Source: Ochotona curzoniae (taxonomy: Eukaryota > Chordata > Mammalia > Lagomorpha > Ochotonidae). From it: a DNA stretch of 64,000 bases. Position 1 is the stretch's first letter. Every line of letters begins with the position of its first letter. The notes below the pieces were generated by a model. That model ran no database searches. It saw nothing but the letters and a program-made list of their open reading frames with translations, and was not told the origin of the DNA. A program made the translations under genes and the position numbers. Positions 45,337 to 57,200 of this stretch are shown here, one piece after another. Location of the stretch: positions 75,806,501-75,870,500 of the forward strand of contig NW_024466599.1 in NCBI RefSeq assembly GCF_017591425.1, in the 5' to 3' direction.

Positions 45337-46949
45337 TTATCTACACACACTCAATACTCTTGCAACACACACTCAGATATACTCACACACACGCGCGCAC
45401 ACGTACACACACAGCTATCTTACCTTATACCTATACATAATCCACAAGTCTGAGATGAAAACAAAGTTTTCAGTATTGCGCTTACTCCATTGCTCCTGAA
45501 ACTCCTAATTCTGTCGTGCGTTTGCTTCATTCCCCTTTGAGGAAGAAGGAAGTTTGCATTATTCTTGTGAGATCTGCTTACAATGCCACTGAGCACCATG
45601 TAGGGCGCTTGTCCAGTGCTTGTGATTATTTTCTTCAGCTCACAATGTTGGAAAGAATCTTACATGAATGTGTGCCTGAGATTCCATTCTGGGGCAGGAA
45701 GGAAAATCAGATGTTTAGTCAGACTTTTTCTTGGACATGGGGGTGATTTTGAGGCTGTGTGTCCAGTTATCCTTTGCAGCAGCTCTCAGAGACAGCTGGG
45801 TGGACCCTGATGGTGGAGCCTGCCTTTCTCCCAGGCCTTCCTTCCTGAGAGGGGATGTCCTCGGTGGGTCTTCCCTGGAGCAGGATGAAGAGCTGTGGGG
45901 GGTATGCAGTGTCATAGCTCTTTCCTCCTGTGCAGTCAGGGGGGACCTGTGTGCTGAAATACTCAACATTCCTGTGGGGTCATGCTCGGTATCCCTGGTC
46001 TTAGAATGGGCAAAGGAGACTTGAGAAGTCCTCTCCAGGACCTCAGTAGGGTCATCGGCTTGTACAACCATAGGTAAAGAAAAACATGTTATTCCCTGAT
46101 ACTTCATTGCTTCGCACCAGTCTCATTCTGATCTGGAATTCTCAGTAGACCCACCTGGTTTCACAGGCACCTTGTCTTTGCATTTTTTTTTTTTTTTTTT
46201 GCTCTCATGGTACCCAATACTGCCCTTACCCCTGACTATCCCATCCACTTCAGAAACCTTTCAAGTGTCCTTGGAGCTCATCTGCCTCCTCACCTGTCAG
46301 CCAACCTAGAAAATCCTGTGCCAAGAGAGATCAGAACACTTGGAGAAGTGATACCCCCTAAAACCTAGAAGTCTCCAGGAAATACATCCAAAGAAAGAGA
46401 GAAAATCCATTACAGGTGGGAGAGAGCAACCTTAGTGGATCAAGCATTGAGTCCAGTAGTGACATACCGCCTCAGTGAGATGTTAATGGACATTTGTCCT
46501 CCAAATGGCTTCAGATGTGGAAGCCCTTAAGGGCCCATTAGGACATCAGAGTGGAGTTCTGACTTAGAATCATGATGGATAATTTCCTTTGCCACACACC
46601 CCAAAACTGTGCCCCACAGTACCCTGGGCTGAATTACACTCTACAATTCTAGATCTGTATCATTTATCTTGGGTTAAACTCATCAGAAATGTAATGATAT
46701 TTGTATAGATTGGTCCTTGGTTTCTGAAGCTGCGATTTAGGATTGTTGAACTTGACGATGATCAAGCATTCCCATCAAAGCATCTGGTTTTCATGTTCAG
46801 TACAATATTTGAGACATTAAATGAGGTATGCAAAACTGCTATGAAATAGGCTTTGTGTTGTTAATTTTGCCCAGCTTTAAGTTACGCAGGTTTCAGACTA
46901 AACTCTAATGGTCACAGGGTTGAGTGTATTAAATGCACGCTTTTTAAAA
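45337..46949. other. 1.6 kb without a supported gene; CA-rich tract 45345-45412
   Basis: Also holds a T(20) run at about 46181-46200. The opposed open frames at 45715-46107 (minus) and 45731-46024 (plus) are not recognised. Confidence 0.5.
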
Positions 46950-47228
46950 GTCAGGCATCAGAGAAAGAAACTGGGGGGACAGTGAAAACCCCCATTCACT
47001 AACGCACTCTTTAAATGACTACAACGGCCCTGCCGAAGCCAGGGGTTAGGAAGAGAGCCCAGGGTCACCTGTGTGTCTGTCAGGGATTCAATTACCTAAG
47101 TCACTGTGTGTTCCCTCCCAGAGCCTGCACTGGCAAGAAGCTGCATCTAGGAACCAGGACTGGACAGTAAGCCCAGACACTGTGATGCGGAGACTGTCAT
47201 AACCAGTGCCTTAACCACTTGACTTAGA
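46950..47228 (-). mobile_element. Old C-type SINE
   Basis: 'CTAACGCACTCTTTAAATGAC', 'GAAGCCAGGGGTTAGG', 'AAGAAGCTGCATCTAGGAACCAGGAC' and 'AACCAGTGCCTTAACCAC' in minus-strand order. Confidence 0.65.
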
Positions 47229-48428
47229 ACATAATCATCTCATAAATCTAAGAACATTTGTAATCACCTGTGATTATTCCTTCCATCATGATGGATAGAA
47301 TCTACAAATTAAACTAATCAAGACATTAAGATGGCCTCAGCCAAGACTCCCTAACATTGTATGTTGTTTGACAGTTCAGGGTGTTGCTTTGTGTGGAGGT
47401 GACACACAGGCGCTCAGCTTCATCCACTGACTGCAGCCATGGCGTGCTTTATAGTCCTTTTCCTCATATCCTCTGGAAACTTCCGGAAAGCCTCTTTGGA
47501 GCTTCTATCCCATTCTTCTTGATGGACTTGTGTCACATCATTGTCCCAGCGATTTACCTTGCCTTTTATGCTTGCCTTGCTCCTTGTGATGTGAAATGAC
47601 TCGCAGGTGCCCTAAGGGAGGGCTCTGCAGGATGAGAAAGGGAGAGCTTTGTTTTGGTTGCAGCCCGAGCTCCCTCATTTTCTGAGTTTAAAATTCTTCT
47701 TTGTTTTACTCTCATTAGATTTGGGAAACACTCTTTTTCAGTGGATTATTTTTGTTGTTGTTGTTTTTCTCTGCGATGACACTGTTAGCACTCGAGATTA
47801 GCGAGCAGCATCCATCCAGTATTCATGATGTGTCTACGGTTTACAGCCAGGGCCTCCAAGCCATCAAGATGAAGCATGGCATTGTCAGCAGACCCTCGGG
47901 GCAGAAAGAACTGCCTGGCTTCTGTGTCTTTTCTTCTGAAGGGTTAAACAAGTGAGCTGTCATCCACGCGAGCTGGTTCATGCTGGTTCATGCTGTCATC
48001 GTGGGAGCTGGTTTCCCTGGGAAGATTAATACAGAACCATTTGTCTGCATAAGTATTTTTGAAGGGAAACAAATGAAAAAGAACAATTTCAGTCCGATCC
48101 AGTCTAATCAGTTCAGTTTGATGCCCAAATCACAATGGGGCAGCTAGGGAATGCATCACTGCCTAGCTGCATGGAGCCTGTGAAATCCCGCTGCTGTACC
48201 AGTCCACGACCATGGCCAGAACAAAGCTAACTATAATGGCATTAGTCAAAGTCTATGTTTACCTTTCTGCATGTGTCCAATTCACAAGGCCGAAAGACTC
48301 ATGCATCTTTTCTGTTCTTCCTTAACTCTGAAAGACAGATAATCCGGCGTGTCTCCCAGGTGAGAACGTGAACTGCCAACTGAATGTCACAGCTGTTCAC
48401 TTGCCACTCACAGTGGTTCATGAAGCAT
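47229..48428. other. 1.2 kb without a supported gene
   Basis: Unique-looking. 'GAGCTGGTTCATGCTGGTTCATGCTGTCATCGTGGGAGCTGG' (47970-48011) contains a short direct repeat. Open frames at 47381-47599 and 47752-47955 are not recognised. Confidence 0.5.
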
Positions 48429-48441
48429 AGAAAATGCAGCA

Positions 48442-48853
48442 GCATGTTGTTTAGCTTCTTGTTGTAAATTTTCTGTTTTTTTCCCCTTCATGTTGTTGGT
48501 TTTGTTTTGTGGCTTTTCATGTAAGGGGATGCATAGTAACTATGTAATAGAGACTATCATATCCAGATGTGAGGATATGGTTCAGTATGCATCTCTACTT
48601 CAAAAGCAAAGAATGACTGCCAGTGAAACTGTTAGATGTATCTTGACAATAGGATGCTGGACTCGCAGTCATTGCCCATACCTACAATGTTAGGATACAC
48701 TTAAATAGCAAAATAATGGACTTATGCTCATTTGTGAAGAAGTATACTGTTATAATGATATAGGGGAAATCAATGGAGGGGTTAGGAGCTTGGGAAGGGG
48801 GAAGGGAAATCCTAAAGTCTATGGAACTGTGTTGTAAACCAAATTTTTTAAAA
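48442..48853 (+). mobile_element. L1-derived composite element, copy D (3' part only)
   Basis: Begins inside the inverted ORF2 segment ('CATGTTGTTTAGCTTC..TTGTTGGTTTTG', to about 48535) and continues into the L1 3' end with 'TATCATATCCAGATGTGAGGAT' and 'TTGACAATAGGATGCTGGACTC'. Perfect target duplications AGAAAATGCAGCA lie at 48429-48441 and 48854-48866. Confidence 0.8.
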
Positions 48854-48866
48854 AGAAAATGCAGCA

Positions 48867-49194
48867 TTTTTAAAGTTTTATTTATTTCTATTAGAAAAAT
48901 TAAAATTTAGATTTACAGAGTGAAGGAGAGGCAGAGAGAAAGAGCTTCCATCCACTAGTTCACTCCCCAAATGGCCGCAGTTGCTGTAGCTGAGTCCATC
49001 TGAAGCTAGGAGCTTCTTTCAGGTCTCCCACATAGGTACAGGGTCCCAAGTTTTGAGCTATCCTTTATTGCTTTTCCAGCCACAGGCAGGGAGTTGGATG
49101 GAAAGTGGAGCAGCTGGGACATGAACTGGCGCCCATATGGGATTCTGGCGCATGCAAAGCGAGGATTTAGTCAATAGGCTATCGCGCCGAGCAC
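48867..49194 (-). mobile_element. C-type SINE inserted at the end of copy D
   Basis: Minus-strand copy whose target duplication AATGCAGCA (48858-48866 and 49195-49203) falls within the duplication of copy D. It therefore came later and used the same site. Confidence 0.9.
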
Positions 49195-49351
49195 AATGCA
49201 GCAAGCTTTAGTTCCACTCTTCTTCCACTTGCATTCTTGCCCTGTGACAGAAGGAAGTCTCAGAATGTTGCAGTGGAGATCAACTCGGGACCAGGCATGG
49301 ATTCCAGGCTACCCATAGACCTCACCAGAGGACTTAAGAAAGTCACCTTTC

Positions 49352-49668
49352 AGGGCCCAGTGCACTAGCCTAATGGTTAAAGTCCTCACCTTGAACATGC
49401 CAGGATTCCATATCAGCAGCCCCACTTCCCATCCAGCTCCCTGCTTGTGTCCTGGGAAAGCAGTCGAGAATGGCCTGAAGCCTTGGGACCCTGCACCTGC
49501 CTTGGAGACCTGGAGAAGCTCCTTTGGCTCCTGGCTTCGGATTGGCTCATCTCCAGCTGTTGAGGCCACTTGGGGAGTGAACCATTGGACAGAAGATCTT
49601 CCTCTTTGGCTCTCCTCCTCTCTGTATATCTGCCTTTCTGATAAAAATAAATAAATCTTTAAAAAAAG
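49352..49668 (+). mobile_element. C-type SINE
   Basis: Head GGGCCCAGTGCACTAGCC, 'CCTTGGGACCCTGCACCTGCC', 'GATAAAAATAAATAAATC' tail. Flanking AAGTCACCTT occurs on both sides (about 49339 and 49670). Confidence 0.9.
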
Positions 49669-50617
49669 AAGTCACCTTCCACCTTTTAGCATCTAGTTGG
49701 AATCTGGGTAAGTCAGTGGTTTTCCAAAGAGTGGGGGAAATCTGGTTCCCCAGCAAAGGTGTTTGGAGATAAATTTGGTTTTCACAACTCTGTTGGAAAG
49801 ACACTGATATGTGGCAAATAGACACTTGGGAGACTGGGATTCTCCCATGCAAATCGTTGGCAGTGGCTGAGGAACCTTATAAAGGTGGGCGATCATTGTT
49901 AGAATGACTGAGCACAGAGAACAAATACCCATCATGAGTAGGTGCAGATAGCTACTTGAATCCTGCCCAATTTAGCTTTCACAAAGCTCTGTAAGTGTGG
50001 GCATTAGTGTTCCCATTTAATAGATTAGACCGTTGAGGCACAGGATTCTAAACAATAGTCATATCGCTAGAAAATGTTACTGCCCAACTTGGAAATCTTC
50101 TCAATAATTTGAAGCAAAGGATTGTGAAGCACCGGTGTGTCTGATGGTGCTTATAGAACCCCAGATTCTGGAGTCAGAAGATTACTTGAAAGAAATTTCG
50201 TCTGATGCCTTTGTTGTATAGGTCAGTATACTTTGCTGGCTAGTACAGGCTTGTTAAAAGACTTCTCCACATCTTAGCCCGGTAAAGCACTACCTGAGAC
50301 CAGGTACTACATAAAGGGAAGAAACAGATTTAGTCAATGATTTTGGATACTGTGAGCTCGGTATGAGGTGCCTGCCTCTGACGAGAGCCACGTGCTGCAT
50401 CGTAACATGGCAGAAAGGTGGAAGGGCAAGGGGTAAAATGCAGAACAAAACAAAACAAAAAGGATACCATGCTTTGTAACATTCCCTTCTGGCAGTAGCT
50501 AGCCCAGTGCTTTGAGAACTGTATTAATCTCAAGTAAAGTCCTCCCTCCCTCTCAGTACTGCCGCAATACAATTTCCACTTGTAATTTGTAGGGGAAATG
50601 GTCTTTGAATGGTAGTA
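49669..50617 (-). mobile_element. Unassigned stretch with a probable MIR at 49970-50100
   Basis: 'TTCCCATTTAATAGATTAGACCGTTGAGGCACAG' is the characteristic MIR core in minus orientation. The rest holds nothing recognised. Confidence 0.4.
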
Positions 50618-50895
50618 GCTTGGGCTGGTGTCACAGGCTAATCCTCAGCCTGCAGCATTGGCAACCCTTATGAGTGCCCCCTGACTCCCATCCTGACAGC
50701 TCCATGTTCAATCCAGCTTTCTGCTAATGGCCTGGGAAAGCAACAAAGGATGACACCTCTGCTTGGGTCTCTGTGTCCACAGGGGGAGACTAGAAAGAGG
50801 ATCTGGCTCCTGGCTTTGGATTGGCCCAGCTCCAACCTTTGCGGCCATTTGGGGAGCAAGCCAATGGATGGAAGATCTGTTTCTCTTTATTGCTT

Positions 50896-50941
<46 letters not shown>

Positions 50942-51040
50942 TCCTTCTCTCTTCTGTGTCTCTGTGTGTGTGTCCTCTCTCTCTCTCTCTCTCTCTCCTT
51001 CTTTATATCTCTGCTTTTCAAATAAAAAAGAAAAAACATT
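50618..51040 (+). mobile_element. C-type SINE expanded by TG and CT microsatellites
   Basis: 'AATGGCCTGGGAAAGCAACAAAGG', 'CTGGCTCCTGGCTTTGGATTGG', 'GGCCATTTGGGGAGCAAGCC', then (TG)n at 50898-50940 and (CT)n at 50975-50997, and a CTTTTCAAATAAAAAAG tail. The microsatellites arise in the pyrimidine-rich SINE end. Confidence 0.85.
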
Positions 51041-51149
51041 TAAATGTGATAACTTGTTACAGCAAGAAGAGTTTAGCCTAGAGCCCATCAGTTGACCAGG
51101 CCCAGGTCTTTTGACTAGGTCTCTTTTGGGTATCTTTTCTTTAAACAAA

Positions 51150-51520
51150 AAAATTTTTAAATTTATTTGAAAGTGTTACAGAGAGTGGAAGCACACCCAC
51201 ACATACATGCTGAGGGGGGGGGGCAGAAAGAGAGAGAGAGGCAGAAAGAGAGAGAGAGAGAGAGAGATTCCTTCTACTGGTTCACTCCTTAAATTGCAGA
51301 AATGGCTAGCGCTGGGCCATGCTGAAGCGAGTAGTCCTGTTGGGTCTCCCATGTGGATGTAGGTACCCAAGCATGTGGGCTATCTGCTATTGCTTTCTAG
51401 GACTCATAAGCAGTGAGCTGGATCAGAAATGGAGCAATCAGGTCCAGAAATGGCACCAATATGGGATGCCAGCACTACAGAGGGAAGTTTAACCTACTAT
51501 GCCAAAATTCTGGGCCCAGG
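51150..51520 (-). mobile_element. C-type SINE with GA tract
   Basis: Tail at 51150, G(9) and GA-rich stretch (51210-51265), 'TGGTTCACTCCTTAAATTGC', head ending TTCTGGGCCC at 51520. Confidence 0.82.
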
Positions 51521-51788
51521 AACACATGGAGTGGGAGTATCTGGCCCTCTCAGCAGGACTGAATTGGCTCTTGATCCCTAACGAAGTAAATCCCCACTCT
51601 AGTAGGGTATGCAGCATTTACAGGTGTGGTGGACATACATTCTATTGTGAAATGTAAATAGGTAGTCTTGATTCTGTAGTATTTTCTGAAAGTGGCTCAG
51701 ATATGTCAAAGCAAATTCCCACTGCCAATTCAGATTGCTTCCTCTAAAGATGCCTTTCTTCATCTTTGTTTCTTTATAAAATTTATTA

Positions 51789-52126
51789 AGGCCCGGCATG
51801 ATAGTGTGTGTAATGCTTAAGGTCCTCACCTTAAATGCCCCGGGATCCCATATGGGCACCGGTTCTAATCCTGGCAGCCCCACTTCCCATCCAGCTCCCT
51901 GCTTGTGGCCTGGGAAAGCAGTCGAGGACGGCCCAGAGCACTGGGACCCTGCACCCATGTGGGAGACCTGGAAAGAAGTTCCCGGCTCCTGGCTTCAGAT
52001 TGGTGCAGCACCGGCCATTGCGGCCACTTGGGAAGTGGATCATCGGACGGAAAATCTTCCTCTTTGGCTCTCCTCCTCTCTGCACATCTGCTTTTCCAAT
52101 AAAATAAATAAATCTTAAAAAAAAAT
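51789..52126 (+). mobile_element. C-type SINE
   Basis: 'GGCCCGGCATGATAGTG', 'CCCCGGGATCCCATATGGGC', 'TTCTAATCCTGGCAGCCCC', 'TTTTCCAATAAAATAAATAAATC' on the plus strand. Relatively young. Confidence 0.92.
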
Positions 52127-52129
52127 TAG

Positions 52130-52412
52130 AGCATGGGAGCAAGGGAGAGGAGGACACTTCCATATGCTGATTCACTCCCCAGCTGCTACTTTCAACTGCT
52201 ATGCCTAGATGAGGTCAAAGTCAAGAACTTGAAACTCAAGTCATGTCTTTCATGTGGCTAGCATGAACCATGAGTACTGCCTCCCGCATGTTTACATTTG
52301 TTGGGAGTTAGAACCAGGAGCTGCAGCCAGCATTCAAACTAGCTGTTCCAATATGGAGTATCACCCTCTTAACCCATTATCTTAATTGTGAGGTCAAACA
52401 CTGGCCCCATGC
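52130..52412 (-). mobile_element. Old C-type SINE abutting the previous copy
   Basis: 'ATGCTGATTCACTCCCCAG', 'GTTAGAACCAGGAGCTGCAGCC', 'CTCTTAACCCATTATC' and head 'ACACTGGCCCC' on the minus strand. The younger copy probably inserted into its A/T tail. Confidence 0.7.
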
Positions 52413-53219
52413 CAGTTCTTCATTTGTCACAGTAACTACTCAGTTGAGAGCTAAGTTGGAAACATTCTTAATAGGATCACATGATTATCACCAAGCTGTT
52501 CTCTGTGAGTCATCAAATTGGCAAGAGTTTCCTAGAAACATCACTTGATCTTCAGACTCAGAAATAGGATACTCATCTTTAATTCAACTGGTCAGTGCTG
52601 TAAAGCTAGGTTTGCAAGATTATATAACTGAAGGGAGAATTCCATAAAGTAACTCTCAAGACTGTGAAGAATTGATTGCTAATCTAGTCTGGATTTTGTC
52701 CTGCTTGCAAGCTAAAAGCCTGGCTTGCCTGCCTGCCACAATTTGCTATGCATATGGGAAGAAAACACAATTTCTTGGTTTTGAAATTAAGAGTTGTTGA
52801 TGGCTCACGGCCATATGAGTAGTGTTGGTGCCAGCGCTTCTGTGCTCCTTCCTTCAGCCCATTTCCCATGGGTTCAAGAGCAGATGACATTTGTATTTGC
52901 AGTGGGTTGTGTTGTAAGAGAGGTACGCTAAGTCTATGAACCTGTCACAGTGGTCAATGAACAAGCCTGTCCTTGCTCCAGGGGAGACATCTCTGTCTTC
53001 TAGGACCCATTGACCACATGAACATCCTGCAAAATAACCAGGAGAAAAGGTGGCCAATGTCTGGCTCACACATGCACAGGATTCTGTTAGTACAATGGAG
53101 GATGTTCTCCCATCAGCACCCACCATCTTGTCTGTGCAAGATGTCTATGGGAGTGCCACTCCATCCGCCTCTCCAATGAACCTCTCAACTTTCTCATAAA
53201 TCTCCCAGCTTTTCAGCTT
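52413..53219. other. No recognisable feature
   Basis: Unique-looking sequence; open frames at 52854-53126 and 52973-53179 are not recognised. Confidence 0.5.
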
Positions 53220-53600
53220 TTGATAAAGTAACCTGTTAATCACACAACAATAACCATTTTGAAGTGAATGATTTGGTGGCGTTTTGGTATAATCACAGAA
53301 TTGTTCAACCATCACCTTTACCTAGTCCTCTAAATGCCGTACTTACTAACAGTTACCCTTTCTTTTTTCTCCTTTCTCCTGGCAGCCCCTCACCTGTCCT
53401 CTTTCTCTATGAATTTGCTTGTTCTGGCCATTTCACATCAATGGAATTGTATAGTAGGTGCCTTTTGTGCCTGGCTTTTTTTTTTTTTCCGCTTAGTGTA
53501 ATGTGCTATTGCACATGTCAGTGATGCATTCCTTTTTCTTGGCTAAGCCATACTCTGTGGGGAAAAATTATGCTGTTGAATGTTGCTGTTATAAATTTTG
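53220..53600 (-). mobile_element. Ancient L1 3' region, antisense
   Basis: 'GAATTGTTCAACCATCACCTTTACC', 'CTCTATGAATTTGCTTGTTCTGG', 'CATTTCACATCAATGGAATTGTA', 'TTTTGTGCCTGGC' and 'CTTAGTGTAATG' follow the complement of the end of old L1 ORF2 and adjoining 3'UTR in order. Confidence 0.65.
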
Positions 53601-53651
53601 TTCTATCACACTTAGTAAGACTGTGAACAAACCTTCTGTAAAACTCTTTTT

Positions 53652-53960
53652 CTCAAAGATTTATTTATCAATGTGAAAGGCAGAATGCGAGTAGAGAGGG
53701 CGCTATCCATCTGTTGGTTCACTCATCACACAGCTATAATACCCAGTTAGACTAGGCTGAAGTCAGGAGTCTCTCACTCGGTGTCAGAAACCCAGGTTCT
53801 TGGACCATCAACCCTTGCCTTCCCAGGTAGAATTAGCAGGAAGTTGGATTTGAAGGTTTTTTTTTTTTTTTTAAATAACCAAGGCTCGTACTTGGATATA
53901 GGAAGTTGAGGTTCCGAGTAGCAGCTTAATCTGCTGTGCAACTATGCTGCTGCCCGTCTT
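53652..53960 (-). mobile_element. Old C-type SINE
   Basis: 'AAAGATTTATTTATCAATGTGAAAGGCAG', 'TGTTGGTTCACTCATC', 'GCAGGAAGTTGGATTTG', with a T(15) run (about 53860-53874) inside the body. Confidence 0.75.
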
Positions 53961-54794
53961 AAACTCTTGATTCAGTGGCTTGAGAATTTGGACATCTGGC
54001 CCTGCTCTACAGTAGCTAGGGAGACTTGAAGATACTCGATGCATTGGGAATGATATCTGAGATAATTTCAGTTCCTTCTCTTCCCTTCTTCCCCTTCTTT
54101 TCTCTCAGGTTTGCCCAGGATGATAATGAGGTGTGGGAATCCCCGGTCATAAAGCCTTTAGCTTTATGGTTCTGCAGAACAGCCCCTTGGGACTGTCTCA
54201 AACTGCCGTGAGGCTTGTTCAAGTGCAAGTGCTGGGCACCTGGGCCAAGCTCCCATCTCAGGAAGTCTGCAGTGGGACTTGGCAGTCTCCGCCATGCCAG
54301 GCCCTCATTGCTGAAGGTTCTGGTTGGGGACCCCATATCAAGGATCTCTGGGTTGGAGATGAATGCCATCTGTGAAGGAGGCTGAGGTTGGAGCTGCAAT
54401 GCCCTCATCATTCTGTGAAGTTTCTACCACAGACACTTCTGGTCCCGGGGATGCTGTCCTCTGTGCAATCCCCCTCCCCCGCTCCTGTGCTCCACCTAAG
54501 GCTGTGGTGCTCTTCAACATAGAATGGTCTAGTGCTGGGGTCACTTTCAAAGATCCCACAGATACAGATGACAACCCAGGATGGATCCTGTTGTCTGACT
54601 TCCTCCATTGATGCTGTTCAGCTTAAGCTCATTCTGGGTACAGAGCCGGCTCCAAAGGAGACTGTGTTCCCAACAAGGGCAGAGATAAGTGGTGGCTTCT
54701 CAGAGTCCACAGAGAAAGCACATTGCGGAAGAACTATATGCAGATTTCCAAAATGTGTTTTGCATCAAAACAATGTTTTAATTTAATTTTCCAG
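53961..54794. other. No supported gene
   Basis: Several overlapping open frames of 60-130 codons on both strands (for example 54016-54411 minus) carry no recognisable domain. Confidence 0.5.
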
Positions 54795-55049
54795 GGGGGC
54801 AGTACGTTGGCATACCAGGCTAATCTGTACCTGTGGCATTGGCATCTCATAGGCACCAGTTCATGTCCTGGCCACTCCACTTCCAATCTTGTTCTCTGCT
54901 GTTGACCTGGGAAGTCAGCAAAGGATGCTTCAAGTCCTTGGGCCCCTGCACCCTCATGGAGGACTAGAAGAAACTCCTGGCTCCCACTTTCAGATCAGTG
55001 CAGTTTTGAGCATTGTGGCTGTTTGTGGAGTGAACCAGTGGATGCAAGA

Positions 55050-55089
<40 letters not shown>

Positions 55090-55136
55090 TTTCTGTCTGT
55101 AAATTTGTAAGTCTTTAAATAAAAATAAATAAATTT
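54795..55136 (+). mobile_element. C-type SINE with (GT)n expansion
   Basis: 'GGCATTGGCATCTCATAGGC', 'GGGCCCCTGCACCCTCATGG', '(GT)n at 55052-55088', tail 'AATAAAAATAAATAAATTTT'. Plus strand. Confidence 0.85.
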
Positions 55137-56492
55137 TTAATTCCATGAAGTTTTGGGAGTTCTCTCAAATGTTTGCCTGTGGCAGCTTTGAGAAACTTTC
55201 AAAGTAGTCAACAGGAAAGAGAATCGAAGCTTTGACAGGCCAGCAGGAGGTCAGACAGGCTGAGGGCTCCTGCAGCAGGTGGGATGGGGAGAGGGGATAG
55301 AGGAAGGTAGGCAGCAGACATGACCTGCATTGGGAAGAGTTTGTGTTAGCTTTGGGATCAGTCCCATGGGCATGTGGGCAGCTGGGCTTGGAGAAGGCAG
55401 TGCCAGCAGCAAGCAGGAAAAAGCATGAGTCAGGGGTTCAGGGATTGGAATCCTGGGTCCGCAGCAGAGGGTGTGGTGCCAGCAACCAGGACTCAGAACT
55501 TGGAGTGGGGTGGGAGTGTGGCCCTGGGGGCCTGGTGTTTGTGCAGCCTGTAGCACTTGTCAGTTCTAATATGTGTGTGTGAGCATCCATGTGCAGAAGG
55601 CCCAGGTTGAGGGTATGTGTTTTCTGATAGCTCTGGTGTCAGAGGAGATCTGTAGTGAGAGCCTGCCCTGCATCTGTAGCGGCCTCCAGCAGCTTGTCCA
55701 TCAAGGTTGGTGAGCTGTGAAACCCAGACCCACTCATATTGCCCATCCTGGCTGCTGACCCAGAAGGCATTTGTCAGGACCCGATGCTGCAGCCAACTCC
55801 ACCCTGTTTCTTTTCTTTTTGTTTGCTGCTCTTGTTCTGTTTCATGAGGCATCATTCATTGCAAGTCTCACTCCATCATTAATTGTAAGTCTCATCCTCC
55901 CTGTTAGACAACGCCCCCAAACCCACTCACCCCCACAAAAGAGATGCTTACTGGGCTGAGGTTGCTTTCAGAAAGGCTCTGTTAAGACCCAGTTGCCTGC
56001 AGGATTTACCTATGAGAGTGAGAAAACAGCAGTTCCAGAGAGCACCATGGTGAAGCACTCGGAGTTGTTACTGAAGGAGGGTGTAGAGGTTTCTGTCAGT
56101 AATTAGTGCTGACCAGATTAGCATAGTTTGGTGTGCCATGATGTTTTGACACATTGAGGCTGCACTTGGACTAGATGACAGCATTTGTTCATCTTTCTAA
56201 ATCAGAGGATCTCAACAGCAGGCCATTTTGCTTCCACAGTGAATTTGGCTACGTCCTGAGACATCCTGGGTTACCATAACTGGAGGGAAAGGGGTGCTGC
56301 TGGCGAGTACATTGGAGATGCTGCTAACCACCCTGCCAAGGCCCACTGTCATTCCCCGCGAAACCTGTCAGAGAGTCCTACACTTGATTTCTAAGTGGTC
56401 AATGTAGAGACATGTGTTCTTTGTAAATTGCTGTTCATTGGGAATCTATGGTGTAATTTCCAAAGTATGACTGTCTCATTCAATAAATAGAA
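55137..56492. other. 1.35 kb without a supported gene
   Basis: G-rich plus strand near 55260-55550. No domain was recognised in the frames at 55493-55855 (minus) or 55251-55556 (minus). Confidence 0.5.
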
Positions 56493-56708
56493 GCTAGCCA
56501 ACTGTGACCTATGGGCCAAAGCTGGCCTACAATCTTCTTTGTAAATGAAGTTTTATTGTTACAAACCATGCTTATTGTTCTGTGCGTGGTTTAGCCACCC
56601 CGCTTTGTGCTGTTATCTCAGTGTTGAATCATTGCAGCAAAAACCAGATAGCCCCTGAAGTCTGAAGTACTTGCTACCTGAGCCTTTACAGGAAAAGTTG
56701 TTGGCACC
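56493..56708 (+). mobile_element. hAT-type non-autonomous DNA transposon remnant
   Basis: 'GCTAGCCAACTGTGACCTATGGGCC' at one end and 'CCTTTACAGGAAAAGTTGTTGGCACC' at the other are decayed versions of a 'CAGGGGTCGGCAAACT'-type inverted terminus, with 'TTTGTAAATGAAGTTTTATTG' between. This is a widespread mammalian hAT MITE. I do not assign the subfamily. Confidence 0.65.
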
Positions 56709-56819
56709 AGAGTCAAAGGATAAATGAGGCATTCACCTTCCTGGCTATACTTATTGCTGGGTGAGCACAAGAACTAGGGCTTGGAGCAGGCCAGGTTAGA
56801 CAAGGTAGGTGGCATACAT

Positions 56820-57200
56820 GAGGGCTGGGTTGGGGCCTGGTCAGGATGAGTTAAGCCACAGCATCCATGGGTGTGCATGAGAGCCGGATGGGGTATGAGC
56901 TGGGCCAGGCTAGGCTGCAGCAGAGGCTTGCATGTGCAAAATAAATAAATAAATAAATAAATAAAACAAAGCTGGGGTGGGCCTGTTGAGGGTTATTGGG
57001 GATCTTCCCGATGAGGCCACAGCACCTACTGGTATTCATGAAAATCAGGTCTGTGGTGGGCTGGCTGGGCTGCATAGCAGTACCCATTATTTACATGAGA
57101 TATGTGGCTGGGGTGGAACTGATCAGGCAGCTGCATCCTTTGGTATGCATGTTGGCTAGTGCAGGTGGCACACTGAACCAGACCCTGCCCTGGCTGGTGC
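56820..57200 (+). repeat. Degenerate ~55-bp tandem array with (AAAT)n at 56939-56966
   Basis: Repeated anchors of the form 'CAGCA(C/T)CCA(C/T)TGGTGTGCATGAG' occur near 56866, 56926, 57028, 57086, 57137 and 57190. Spacing is 51-60 bases except across the AAAT run, where it is about 100. Between anchors lie GGCTGGG-rich spacers. About seven poorly conserved units. Confidence 0.55.

Noticed and set aside
46174..46380. T(20) run as the tail of a processed pseudogene on the minus strand
   Set aside because: No AATAAA ahead of the tail, no target duplication found and no recognisable coding sequence beside it.
50898..50940. TG tract as a separate regulatory element
   Set aside because: It lies within the pyrimidine-rich end of a SINE and is best seen as a SINE-derived microsatellite.
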